DNA of 64,000 bases from Novosphingobium sp. UBA6272 (GTDB lineage Bacteria; Pseudomonadota; Alphaproteobacteria; Sphingomonadales; Sphingomonadaceae), in the NCBI RefSeq assembly GCF_002440635.1, contig NZ_DJUW01000028.1, forward strand, positions 124,001 to 188,000. Reading direction: 5' to 3'. The notes under the pieces are model-generated. The model was not told where the DNA came from, ran no database searches, and worked only from the letters and a program-made list of their open reading frames with translations. The stretch's first letter is position 1. Each line of letters starts with the position of its first letter. This document shows positions 9,085 to 16,909 of the stretch, piece by piece. A program made the translations under genes and the position numbers.

Positions 9085-10644
9085 ATGAACGACATGCCTG
9101 CTCCTGCCCGTTCGCGCGGCGGCCGCGATGCCAAACGCGCCGCCCGCCTTGGCAATTCCGCTACCGCGGTGCCCTTCATCAGCCGCAAGATCCCTTACGT
9201 CTCGCTGATGGACGATGAGGGCCTCGCGCTGATCGAGGAGAATGCCGAGCGGATCCTCAGCGAAATCGGCTGCGAATTTCGCGACGATCCCGAAGCGCTG
9301 GAAATCTGGAAGGCGGCCGGGGCCGAGGTGACCGGAGAACTGGTGCGGATGCCGCGCGGCACGTGCCGCAAGCTGATCCAGGACCATGCTCCCAGCGAGT
9401 TCGTGCATCAGGCCCGCAACCCGGCGCGCAGCACCACGATCGGCGGCAAGCGCACCGTCTTCGCCCCCACCGCCGGTCCGCCGTTCGTGCGCTGCCTCGA
9501 CAAGGGCCGCCGCTATGGCACGATCGAGGACTTCAACAATTTCGCCAAGCTGACCCAGGCCTCGCCTTGGCTGCACAGTTCGTCGACCGCGATGTGCGAG
9601 CCGGTCGACCTGCCGGTCAACAAGCGCCATTTCGACATGTTCCTGGGCAATGCGGTCCACACCGACAAGCCGTTCTTCAGCGCGGTTTCCCAGCCCAGCC
9701 GGTCTGAAGACTGCGTCGAGATGGCGCAGATCCTGTTTGGCGATCGCTGGATCAATCCGCTCACGGGTGAACCCAACACCTGCCTGATGGGGGTGATGAA
9801 CGGCAACTCACCGCTGACCTACGATGCCACCATGCTCGGCGCGGCCAAGGCTCTGGCCCGGGCCAATCAGGGCGTGCTGGTGACCCCGTTCATCATGGCC
9901 GGGGCGATGGCGCCAACCGGTCTGGCCGGCGCGATCGCGGTGACCCTGGCCGAAGCCATGGCCGGGATGGCCTTCCTCCAGCTGGTAAAGCCGGGTGCGC
10001 CGGTAATCTTCGGCAGTTTCGTCACCACGCTTTCAATGCAGAGCGGCGCGCCGACATATGGCACGCCCGAAACCAGCCTGATGAAGAGCGCGCTGATGGC
10101 GCTGGCCCGGCGGCTGGGCGTCCCTTCGCGGACCGGCGGCAGCCTCTGCGCCTCAAAGATCGCCGATGCCCAGGCTGCCTACGAATCGAGCCAGACCCTG
10201 ATGACCACGGTGATGGGCGGGGCCAGCTTCGTGCTGCAATCGGCTGGCTGGCTGGAAGGCGGACTGGTCACCGGTTATGAGAAGTTCATGATGGACTGCG
10301 ACCAGCTGGGCATGATGCATGTCCTGCTGAACGGCTATGACATGAGCGAAAATGGCCAGGCGATGGACGCGATCCGCGAGGTCGGCCCCGGCAAGCACTT
10401 CTTCGGCTGCGCCCACACTCAGGCCAATTTCGAAACCGCGTTCTATCGCTCGTCGCTGGCCGACTATGGCAGCTGGGAACAGTGGGAATCCGAAGGCGCG
10501 CATGACATTCAGCAGCGCGCCAATACGGCCTGGAAGAAGACCCTGGCCGAGCATGAGGATCCCGCGCTCGATCCCGGCATCCGCGAAGGGCTGGAGGACT
10601 ACATCAAGCGCCGCAAGGGCCAGATGCCCGACGCCAATTATTGA
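9085..10644 (+). CDS. Trimethylamine methyltransferase (MttB) family protein, second copy
   Basis: A 519-aa MttB-superfamily protein only distantly similar to its upstream neighbour. Both share the disordered Arg/Ala-rich N-terminus and the VKPGAPVIFGSFVTT-type core strand, but most positions differ, so this is an old duplication and probably not redundant. There is no in-frame amber codon. Substrate specificity cannot be read; a quaternary or tertiary amine fits. It lies 72 bp after the first copy on the same strand and ends 3 bp from the convergent LysR gene, so it closes the fhs-mttB-mttB unit. AGCAGG lies just before the ATG. Confidence 0.83.
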   Translation: MNDMPAPARSRGGRDAKRAARLGNSATAVPFISRKIPYVSLMDDEGLALIEENAERILSEIGCEFRDDPEALEIWKAAGAEVTGELVRMPRGTCRKLIQDHAPSEFVHQARNPARSTTIGGKRTVFAPTAGPPFVRCLDKGRRYGTIEDFNNFAKLTQASPWLHSSSTAMCEPVDLPVNKRHFDMFLGNAVHTDKPFFSAVSQPSRSEDCVEMAQILFGDRWINPLTGEPNTCLMGVMNGNSPLTYDATMLGAAKALARANQGVLVTPFIMAGAMAPTGLAGAIAVTLAEAMAGMAFLQLVKPGAPVIFGSFVTTLSMQSGAPTYGTPETSLMKSALMALARRLGVPSRTGGSLCASKIADAQAAYESSQTLMTTVMGGASFVLQSAGWLEGGLVTGYEKFMMDCDQLGMMHVLLNGYDMSENGQAMDAIREVGPGKHFFGCAHTQANFETAFYRSSLADYGSWEQWESEGAHDIQQRANTAWKKTLAEHEDPALDPGIREGLEDYIKRRKGQMPDANY

Positions 10645-10647
10645 TGC

Positions 10648-11673
10648 TCAGTTGCGTTCGCGGAACGTGGCGAAGCGGCTGATCAGCCACGAACGGAACA
10701 CCGCGATCGCCGGATCGGCGAGGTCGTCGGGGTGCAGCTTGAGGTAATAGCCATAGCCGTCCTCGATCACCGCATCATAGGGCACCACCAACTGCCCCGC
10801 GGCGATCTCCGCCGCGAACATGTCGACATCGCCCAGCATCACCCCGCCTGAGGTGATTGCATAACGCGCCTCTGCCAGGCCGGTATCGAAGGCGAGGCCG
10901 CCGTGGGTCGGCAAGGCGATCCCCTGACGGCGCAAATAATCGCCCCACAACAGGTCGCGCGGCTGAAAATCGAGCTTCACGTGCAGCAGTTCCTGACCGG
11001 CAAGGAATTCCGCCATCGACTTGCCTTCGGCAGCCCTGGCCACCGTCGGCGAGCACAGCGGCGCAACGCGCACCATCCACAACAGGTCGGTGATCTTGTC
11101 ATCGACATTGGGGCGGTCATAGACGATCGCCATATCGAGCTCGGTTTCGGGGAAACCGGTGACATTGGCGCTGAACACGTCAATCCGGACCTCCGGATGT
11201 TCGCGGTGAAATTCAGCCAGCATCGGCATGAACAGCTGATGCAACAGGGTGGGCGGCACATGCATGCGCATCGCCCGGGTCGGCACGCTATCGTCGCGGA
11301 TCGCGTTCATCGTCTGCTCGATCCGCTCGAACGACTTGGCGACCACTGCGAGCAGTTCCTGCCCGGCGGGGGTCAGCGCCAGACGGCCGGCATCGCGATC
11401 GAACAACCGCTGACCCAGCAGATCTTCAAGCGCCGCGACATGGCGGCTCATCGCGCTCTGCGAGACCGACAGCGCCGCCGCGCCCCCGGTAAAGCTGAGG
11501 TGCTTGCCCACGGCCTCAAACGCCCGCAATGCATTGAGCGGCAGCCACCGCCGATTGATGGCCGATCTCGCGGCTATGATACCCTCCTGCCCTGATTGCC
11601 CTGCGCTTGTACTGCCTGGGCGCAGCGCCGTGAATAGCCCCTCTGCATGAGATAGGGCTATGCGAAAATTCAA
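10648..11673 (-). CDS. LysR-family regulator, GcvA-like, divergent from the Rieske operon
   Basis: The recognisable protein starts at LPLNALRAFEAVGKHLSFTGGAAALSVSQSAMSRHV, a GcvA/AmpR-type helix-turn-helix, followed by a LysR effector domain. It is divergently transcribed from the Rieske/PLP/oxidase/sox operon and is the likely regulator of that operon. The start is uncertain. The frame opens at TTG 11673 with GGTGAG five bases upstream, which would add about 40 poorly conserved residues and run the coding region through the palindrome at 11634-11661. No ATG or GTG exists closer to the conserved domain, although an AGGAGGG sequence sits before ATC/ATA codons there. Confidence 0.85.
   Translation of the reverse strand: MNFRIALSHAEGLFTALRPGSTSAGQSGQEGIIAARSAINRRWLPLNALRAFEAVGKHLSFTGGAAALSVSQSAMSRHVAALEDLLGQRLFDRDAGRLALTPAGQELLAVVAKSFERIEQTMNAIRDDSVPTRAMRMHVPPTLLHQLFMPMLAEFHREHPEVRIDVFSANVTGFPETELDMAIVYDRPNVDDKITDLLWMVRVAPLCSPTVARAAEGKSMAEFLAGQELLHVKLDFQPRDLLWGDYLRRQGIALPTHGGLAFDTGLAEARYAITSGGVMLGDVDMFAAEIAAGQLVVPYDAVIEDGYGYYLKLHPDDLADPAIAVFRSWLISRFATFRERN
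11634..11661. promoter_or_regulatory. Inverted repeat in the LysR/Rieske divergent region
   Basis: ATAGCCC and GGGCTAT arms flank a 14-bp centre that itself has partial dyad symmetry (CTC-N5-GAG), and a T-N11-A spacing is present. It lies 65 bp before the Rieske gene start, where a LysR protein would activate the divergent operon and repress itself. Confidence 0.45.
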
Positions 11674-11725
11674 TTGTTCTCACCAGCGGGAATTGCCCAC
11701 ACGATTGCCCTGTCTGGAGGCCCCG

Positions 11726-12916
11726 ATGAACGACCTGTCCTGGGCAGCCACGCAGCTGGCCGCCCGAAAGCCCGATCACAGTTTGCCGCAGGGGCTCTAC
11801 ACCGATCCGCGCGCCTTCGACTTCGATCTCGATGCGATCTATGCACGGTCCTGGCTGATGGCCGGGCTGGAATGCGAATTGCCAACGGCAGGCAGCCGGT
11901 TGGCGCTGACTATCGGCAAATGGCCGGTCCTGATCGTGCGCGACAAGACCGGCGAAATTCGCGCCTTTCACAACAGCTGCAGCCATCGCGGTTCGATCCT
12001 GTGCGAGGCCGGGCACGGTTCCGCTCCCAGGCTGATCTGCCCCTATCACCGCTGGACCTATGGACTGGACGGCTCGTTACTGGCGGCCGGCCGGATGCCC
12101 GCCGATTTCAACAAGGGCGAACACAGCCTGCGGCCCGTCCCGCTGCGCCGCGTCGCGGGCGCGATCTTCATCTGCCTGGCCGACGACCCGCCCGAGTTCG
12201 ACAGCTTCGGCCAGCAGTTCGAAGCCTATGCCGGCCCGCTCAACTTCGCCAATCTCAAGCTCGCAGCCACCGACCTGATGGTCGAGGAGGCGAACTGGAA
12301 GCTGGTGATGGAAAATGCCCGCGAATGCTATCACTGCCCGACCGGGCACCCCGAACTGGGGCAGAGCTTCCCGGTCCAGAGCGCGCAGGACACGGTGGAC
12401 CGTGACTTTGTCGAGGCAATGGATAGGCTTGGCCTGCCCCACGCTGGCGTCGAGGGTTCGTGGTGGCAGCTGGCGCGGTTTGCGCTCAATGCCGGATGCA
12501 GCTCGATCAGCATGGACGGCCAGCCGGTTTGTTCCAGACCGTTGACCACGCTGAACGGCGGCAACGTCGGCTCGCTGCGCTGGGCGATCGATCCGCACCT
12601 GTTCGCCCACGCCACCGGCGATCATGTGTTCGTGTTCAGCTGCATGCCGGTCGGCCCGCGCGAAACCCACGTATTCAGCCGCTGGTATGTTCACAAGGAC
12701 GCCGAAGAGGGCAGGGACTATCAGATCCCGGCGCTCAAGGAACTGTGGCTCAAGACCAACCTGCAGGACAAGGAACTGGCCGAAAACAACCACCGCGGCG
12801 TGCTCAGCCCCGGCTATCGTCCCGGCCCCTACTCGCTTGAAGCCGAACGTCTGGTGACCCGATTTGCCGACTGGTACTGCCAGAGCGCCAAGGACTATGT
12901 TGCATCCCATGGCTGA
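11726..12916 (+). CDS. Rieske non-heme iron oxygenase alpha subunit (GbcA-type), copy 1
   Basis: A 396-aa ring-hydroxylating-type oxygenase. The Rieske [2Fe-2S] ligands are Cys85, His87, Cys105 and His108 (CSHRG...CPYHRW), and the mononuclear iron site begins at ARECYHCPTGHPEL, the pattern seen in glycine betaine and other quaternary-amine demethylases. Such enzymes oxidise one N-methyl group, releasing formaldehyde, and need a separate reductase that is absent here. The ATG at 11726 has GGAGG five bases upstream, so it is preferred over an in-frame ATG at 11660 inside the operator region. It is the first gene of the operon and overlaps the next by 8 bp. Substrate: a betaine, not necessarily glycine betaine, because a closer GbcA-like protein is encoded at 26641-27888. 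Confidence 0.85.
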   Translation: MNDLSWAATQLAARKPDHSLPQGLYTDPRAFDFDLDAIYARSWLMAGLECELPTAGSRLALTIGKWPVLIVRDKTGEIRAFHNSCSHRGSILCEAGHGSAPRLICPYHRWTYGLDGSLLAAGRMPADFNKGEHSLRPVPLRRVAGAIFICLADDPPEFDSFGQQFEAYAGPLNFANLKLAATDLMVEEANWKLVMENARECYHCPTGHPELGQSFPVQSAQDTVDRDFVEAMDRLGLPHAGVEGSWWQLARFALNAGCSSISMDGQPVCSRPLTTLNGGNVGSLRWAIDPHLFAHATGDHVFVFSCMPVGPRETHVFSRWYVHKDAEEGRDYQIPALKELWLKTNLQDKELAENNHRGVLSPGYRPGPYSLEAERLVTRFADWYCQSAKDYVASHG

Positions 12917-14168
12917 CCCCAAGACTCCCCCGTTCCGTCCCGAAACGCTGGCGATTTCGCACGGCTGGGATCCCGAAGACGCGCTGCGCAGCGCCAAGCC
13001 GCCGATCTTCATGACCGCGACTTTCACCTATCCCTCGGCCCAGACCGCCAAGGACGTACACCGCGCATATTTCGACGGCGACGGTCCCGAAGCTGGCGGT
13101 GCGCTGCACATCTATTCGCGGCTCGGCCACCCGGGGCTCGACATTCTGGAAGCCCGCCTTGCCGCGATCGACGGGGCCGAGGCGGCGCTGGCCTATTGCA
13201 GCGGAATGGCGGCGCATACCGCTGTCGCGCTGGCCTATCTCAAGCCCGGCGAAGGCGTGGTTCACGGCCGGCCGTTCTATTCGGGCGTCGACGGCCTGTT
13301 CAATGAGATCATGCCGCAGTTCGGCGCCCATGGCACCGCCTGGACCGACGGCTGCGACGAAGCGAACATGTGGGCGGCCTGCGAAGCGGCGATGGCCAAG
13401 GGCCCGGTCGCGCTGCTCGCCGCTGAAAGTCCCGGCAACCCGACCGCCGCACTGGTCGACCTGGACCTGCTGGTAAAGATCGCCGGACGGATCGAGGCGG
13501 CGCAGGGCCGGCGACCGATCGTGATGGTCGACAACACCCTGCTCGGCCCGTTCCACCAGCGCCCGATCGAGCACGGGGTCGATTTGGTCGTCACCTCGCT
13601 GACCAAATATTGCGCGGGCCATTCGGACCTGCTGGCGGGCGCGATCAGCGGGCGCAAGGACTTGATTGCACCGCTGAAATTGCAGCGTCTGACCTGGGGC
13701 AATCACCTCGATCCCTACAACGCCTGGCTGGTGCTGCGCAGCCTTGAGACGGTCCATATCCGGACCGAGCGGGCGATGGAAAATGCCCTGGCCGTGGCCG
13801 AATGGCTGCGCGCCCATCCCAAGGTTGCGGGGGTCACCTACCTTGGTTTCACCCCCGAAGGCACCGCGGCGCGGGCGGTGTTCGAGCGGCAATGCCGCGG
13901 GGCCGGATCGACCTTCTCGTTCCACCTGCATGGCGGGGAGGCCGAAGCATTTCGCATGCTCGACCAGCTCAGGCTGCTGAAAATGGCGGTTAATCTGGGC
14001 GGCTCCAACACCCTGATCTGCCATTCCGCCAGCACCACCCACTATGCCGTCAGCAGCGAGAACCGGCTGGCCAGCGGGATCACCGACGGGACGATCCGGC
14101 TCTCGGTTGGCCTTGAGCATGTCGATGATATCATTGCCGATTTGGCCCAGGCATTTGAGGTGGTATGA
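12909..14168 (+). CDS. Cys/Met-metabolism PLP enzyme (methionine gamma-lyase / cystathionine lyase-like)
   Basis: A 419-aa fold-type I PLP enzyme of PF01053. The IYSRLGHPGLDILEARLAAI region binds cofactor and substrate, VDNTLLGPFHQRP holds the PLP-nitrogen Asp, and the Schiff-base lysine is in SLTKYCAGHSD. A Cys-Ser-Gly-Met stretch precedes the AAH helix. Family members carry out gamma- or beta-elimination on sulfur amino acids or gamma-replacement. Its place inside a demethylation operon is unusual: it overlaps the Rieske gene by 8 bp and the next gene by 4. A substrate with a leaving group, such as a sulfur- or oxygen-linked amino acid released after N-demethylation, is possible but unproven. 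An ATG at 12897 is an alternative start. Confidence 0.8.
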   Translation: MADPKTPPFRPETLAISHGWDPEDALRSAKPPIFMTATFTYPSAQTAKDVHRAYFDGDGPEAGGALHIYSRLGHPGLDILEARLAAIDGAEAALAYCSGMAAHTAVALAYLKPGEGVVHGRPFYSGVDGLFNEIMPQFGAHGTAWTDGCDEANMWAACEAAMAKGPVALLAAESPGNPTAALVDLDLLVKIAGRIEAAQGRRPIVMVDNTLLGPFHQRPIEHGVDLVVTSLTKYCAGHSDLLAGAISGRKDLIAPLKLQRLTWGNHLDPYNAWLVLRSLETVHIRTERAMENALAVAEWLRAHPKVAGVTYLGFTPEGTAARAVFERQCRGAGSTFSFHLHGGEAEAFRMLDQLRLLKMAVNLGGSNTLICHSASTTHYAVSSENRLASGITDGTIRLSVGLEHVDDIIADLAQAFEVV

Positions 14169-15622
14169 GCCAGCGCGGACACGATCCACACGCCATTGAC
14201 GGCAAGTTTCCCGCGCCATCACATCACTATGACGTGGTGGTGATTGGCGGTGGGCCAAGCGGCACTGAGGCAGCACTCAAGGCCGCCCAAGTAGGCACCA
14301 AGGTGTTACTTGTCGATGAGAACCCTGTGTCCGGCGCACTGATCGGCACCGATGTCCCGTTCTTCTTCGGCGGCCGCGCCACCACCGCGGTCCAGAACCG
14401 CGAGCGGATGGTCGAGACGGTGTTCATGAACATGCCGTGGTTGGAACCGGCATTCGAAGCCGGGGTCGAGGTCCAGTTGGCTACTACCGCCTGGGGCGTC
14501 TATCGCAACGGGCCACTGGTCGGCAGTCTGCCCGGCCAGGTCGTTGGCCTCGCCGATGCGGAACGCTCGTGGCTGGTAGGCTTTGACAAGCTCGTAATCG
14601 CCACCGGCGCGCGTGACTTGCCGCTGGCCTTCCCCGGCTGGAACCAGCCCGGGGTGATGGGCGCCAAGGCGCTCGCCATGCTGCTGGAGCGCTACGATGC
14701 CTTTGCCGGGCGGCGGATCGTGGTGGTCGGTTCGCACGATCTGGGCCTCGAAACCGCTTTGCTTGCCAAGGCCAAGGGACTCGAAGTCCTCGCAATTCTT
14801 GAACTTCGCAATACGGTCCAAGGCAACACCGATCTGGCCGCGCAAGTCGCGGCTGCCGGGATTCAGGTGCGCTGCGGTGTGACTCCGGTCGAGGCCAAGG
14901 GCGGGCTTGACGGGGTTGAAGCACTGGTCCTCTCCGATGGCGAGACCCTCGCCTGCGACTCGGTGGTCATGGGCGTAGGCCTGGTGCCGATGATCGAACT
15001 CAACGACGCCGCCGATGGCCCGCGCCGCTTCGATGCCAATCGCGGCGGCTGGGTGCCCGAGGAAAGCGAAGCGATCGCTTTCGCCGGAAGCTGCGCCGGG
15101 CTGGTCAATACCGGGTTCGATCATGCCAGCTACCGGCAAGACTGGATGGACGCGCTGGGCGGAGCTTGCGGCGGCGATACGATCATTTGCCAGTGCGAGG
15201 AAATGACCCTGGCCGACCTGACCGGGCTCCAGCCTCCCCGCTATCTCGAGCGCCCCCCGGCACTGCAGAAGCGCTCGCTCAAGACCTTGCTGCAGGATGG
15301 TCCGCCCAATCAGGACCAGGTCAAACGCCTGACCCGCACCGGTATGGGCCAGTGCCAGGGCCGCCGTTGCCGCGATCAGGTGGCGATGATCCTTGCCGCC
15401 GAAGCGGGCAAGAACCTGGCCGAAGTGCCACTTGCCACTCACCGCGCACCGGTTCGGCCGCTGCCGCTCAAGGTGATCGCCGACTGGGAGGAAAGCGAAG
15501 CGATGCGTGCCGGCTGGGACGTGTGGATGGGCATTCCCACGCAGTGGGTGCCTTATGCCGATATCGGAACCCCCTATGAGGAGGAAAACCGGCGGCGGCT
15601 TGGCGGAGCAATGGCACTGTGA
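14165..15622 (+). CDS. NAD(P)/FAD-dependent oxidase subunit A (OoxA/HcnB-like) with [2Fe-2S] domain
   Basis: A 485-aa protein with an N-terminal FAD motif (VVVIGGGPSGTEAALKAAQ), a central NAD-type fold (RRIVVVGSHDLGLETALLA) and a C-terminal BFD-like iron-sulfur site with paired cysteines CQC and CQGRRC. The two pairs are 52 residues apart, longer than the roughly 32-36 typical of this site. Relatives are the large subunits of octopine/nopaline oxidase, HCN synthase (HcnB) and D-hydroxyproline dehydrogenase, which oxidise secondary amines. It overlaps both neighbours as ATGA/GTGA and is clearly co-translated with the DAO-type subunit that follows. The usual small ferredoxin-like third subunit is not present. 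Confidence 0.8.
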   Translation: MSQRGHDPHAIDGKFPAPSHHYDVVVIGGGPSGTEAALKAAQVGTKVLLVDENPVSGALIGTDVPFFFGGRATTAVQNRERMVETVFMNMPWLEPAFEAGVEVQLATTAWGVYRNGPLVGSLPGQVVGLADAERSWLVGFDKLVIATGARDLPLAFPGWNQPGVMGAKALAMLLERYDAFAGRRIVVVGSHDLGLETALLAKAKGLEVLAILELRNTVQGNTDLAAQVAAAGIQVRCGVTPVEAKGGLDGVEALVLSDGETLACDSVVMGVGLVPMIELNDAADGPRRFDANRGGWVPEESEAIAFAGSCAGLVNTGFDHASYRQDWMDALGGACGGDTIICQCEEMTLADLTGLQPPRYLERPPALQKRSLKTLLQDGPPNQDQVKRLTRTGMGQCQGRRCRDQVAMILAAEAGKNLAEVPLATHRAPVRPLPLKVIADWEESEAMRAGWDVWMGIPTQWVPYADIGTPYEEENRRRLGGAMAL

Positions 15623-16743
15623 GCGCGCAGAAAGTTGTTGTCGTCGGTGCCGGCGCCTCGGGGCTGAGCGCCGCCTGGTGGCTGGCGCGTTCGGGCGTGT
15701 CCGTGACCGTGCTCGACAAGGGGATCGTCGGCTGGGAAGCATCGGGCCGCAACGGCGGCGGGTGCTCGCACTACCAGAGCCCGCTGTTCAAGGAAGAGCA
15801 GCGGCTGTGGCCGCAGATGGACGAATTGCTGGGCTATCCGACCGAGTTCAGCCCTGAGCGGATCGTCATGGCGGTCACCCCGCGCCAGCTCGATCAGTAC
15901 CACTACATCGCCGAGATGAACAACCGGCTGGGCCACCGGGTTGACCTGCTCGACGCTAGCCAAGTCCGCGAGGCGGTGCCGCTGGCAGGTGACAATTGCC
16001 TGGGCGGGATCCATTACCGCTTCGGCGGCCACGCCAATCCGCACCGCAGCGTGCAGGCCTATGCCTGGGCCTTGCAGGACCTGGGCGGCCAGATTGTCCA
16101 GCATTCGCCTGTCACAGGCTTCCAAGTGGCAAGCGGCACAGTCACCGCAGTCGAAAGCACCAGTGGCACTTACGAATGCGATGCGGTGGTAATCGCCGCA
16201 GGCCCGCAGACCGGCCAGCTCGCCGCACAGGTCGGGATCGACTTGCCGCTGGCCAATGCCCGCGCCGAAATGATCGTCACCGAACCTGCGCCGATGATGA
16301 AGCTGGGCGGAGTAGACGGCAACGGACTCTATGGCCGCCAGACGCTGCGCGGCAACCTGGCCTATGGCGGAGGTCCGCACGAATGGGTCGAATTCGGCGA
16401 TCTGGGTCCGGAAACGAAGCCGAGCACGCCTTTGACGCGCAACCTCGCCCGGCGGCTCGCCGAACTGTTCCCGGGTGCCGCGCACCTCAACGTGATCCGG
16501 TCCTGGGCCGGGGTGATCGAGATGACCCCTGATGGCCGCCCGGTGATCGACCGGCGTGAGAATGTGACTGTCTGCACCATGTCGGGCGTCGGTTTCGGAC
16601 TCTCACCTGCCAGCGGCCACGCGGTCAGCGATCTGGTTCTCGAAGGCAGATGCAGCTTTACCGATATCGAGAAACTGGGCCTCAGCCGGTTTGACGGGAT
16701 TGAGGCGGACTGGCGGATAAGCAAGGGTTGGTTGCCGCTGTGA
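15619..16743 (+). CDS. FAD-dependent amine oxidase subunit B (OoxB/HcnC-like, DAO family)
   Basis: A 374-aa DAO-superfamily flavoprotein. The N-terminal VVVVGAGASGLSAAWWLARSG motif is followed by EASGRNGGGCSHYQSP, and the C-terminal GVIEMTPDGRPVIDR and VGFGLSPASGHAVSDLV segments are typical of glycine/sarcosine/opine oxidase beta subunits. It starts at GTG 15619, overlapping the stop of the preceding subunit, and together they probably form an OoxAB-like secondary-amine dehydrogenase. It is closer to OoxB/HcnC than to SoxB because it lacks the RGGTARHD flavin-attachment motif seen in both SoxB copies here. Substrate unknown; an N-methylated or N-alkylated amino acid made by the upstream Rieske enzyme fits. 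Confidence 0.8.
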   Translation: MSAQKVVVVGAGASGLSAAWWLARSGVSVTVLDKGIVGWEASGRNGGGCSHYQSPLFKEEQRLWPQMDELLGYPTEFSPERIVMAVTPRQLDQYHYIAEMNNRLGHRVDLLDASQVREAVPLAGDNCLGGIHYRFGGHANPHRSVQAYAWALQDLGGQIVQHSPVTGFQVASGTVTAVESTSGTYECDAVVIAAGPQTGQLAAQVGIDLPLANARAEMIVTEPAPMMKLGGVDGNGLYGRQTLRGNLAYGGGPHEWVEFGDLGPETKPSTPLTRNLARRLAELFPGAAHLNVIRSWAGVIEMTPDGRPVIDRRENVTVCTMSGVGFGLSPASGHAVSDLVLEGRCSFTDIEKLGLSRFDGIEADWRISKGWLPL

Positions 16744-16755
16744 TCGTAACCAGCC

Positions 16756-16896
16756 CCGTTCGTGGTGAGGAGGGACTGAGCGGAGCGAAGGCCCGTCTCG
16801 AACCACTGTTGCGCAAGCGTCCTTCGAGACGGCTCCTCAGCCTTTGGGTTGCGCTTCGCGCAGCCTTCGGCCGGGACGCCTCCTCAGGACGAACGG
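16756..16896. repeat. 141-bp palindromic repeat element with 18-bp imperfect terminal inverted repeats
   Basis: The ends CCGTTCGTGGTGAGGAGG (16756-16773) and CCTCCTCAGGACGAACGG (16879-16896) match in 16 of 18 positions when inverted. An inner perfect 10-bp inverted repeat, CCGTCTCGAA / TTCGAGACGG, lies at 16793-16802 and 16823-16832. It encodes nothing convincing and fills the gap between the oxidase subunit B gene and soxB. Similar REP-like elements are, to my knowledge, common in sphingomonad genomes. Its right end supplies the GGAG that precedes the soxB GTG by 11 bp. Confidence 0.75.
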
Positions 16897-16909
16897 AGTT
16901 TGGATTCCA

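Noticed and set aside
14165..16743. Hydrogen cyanide synthase hcnBC
   Set aside because: No hcnA-like small subunit, and the setting is amine demethylation; an opine/secondary-amine oxidase is a better fit.
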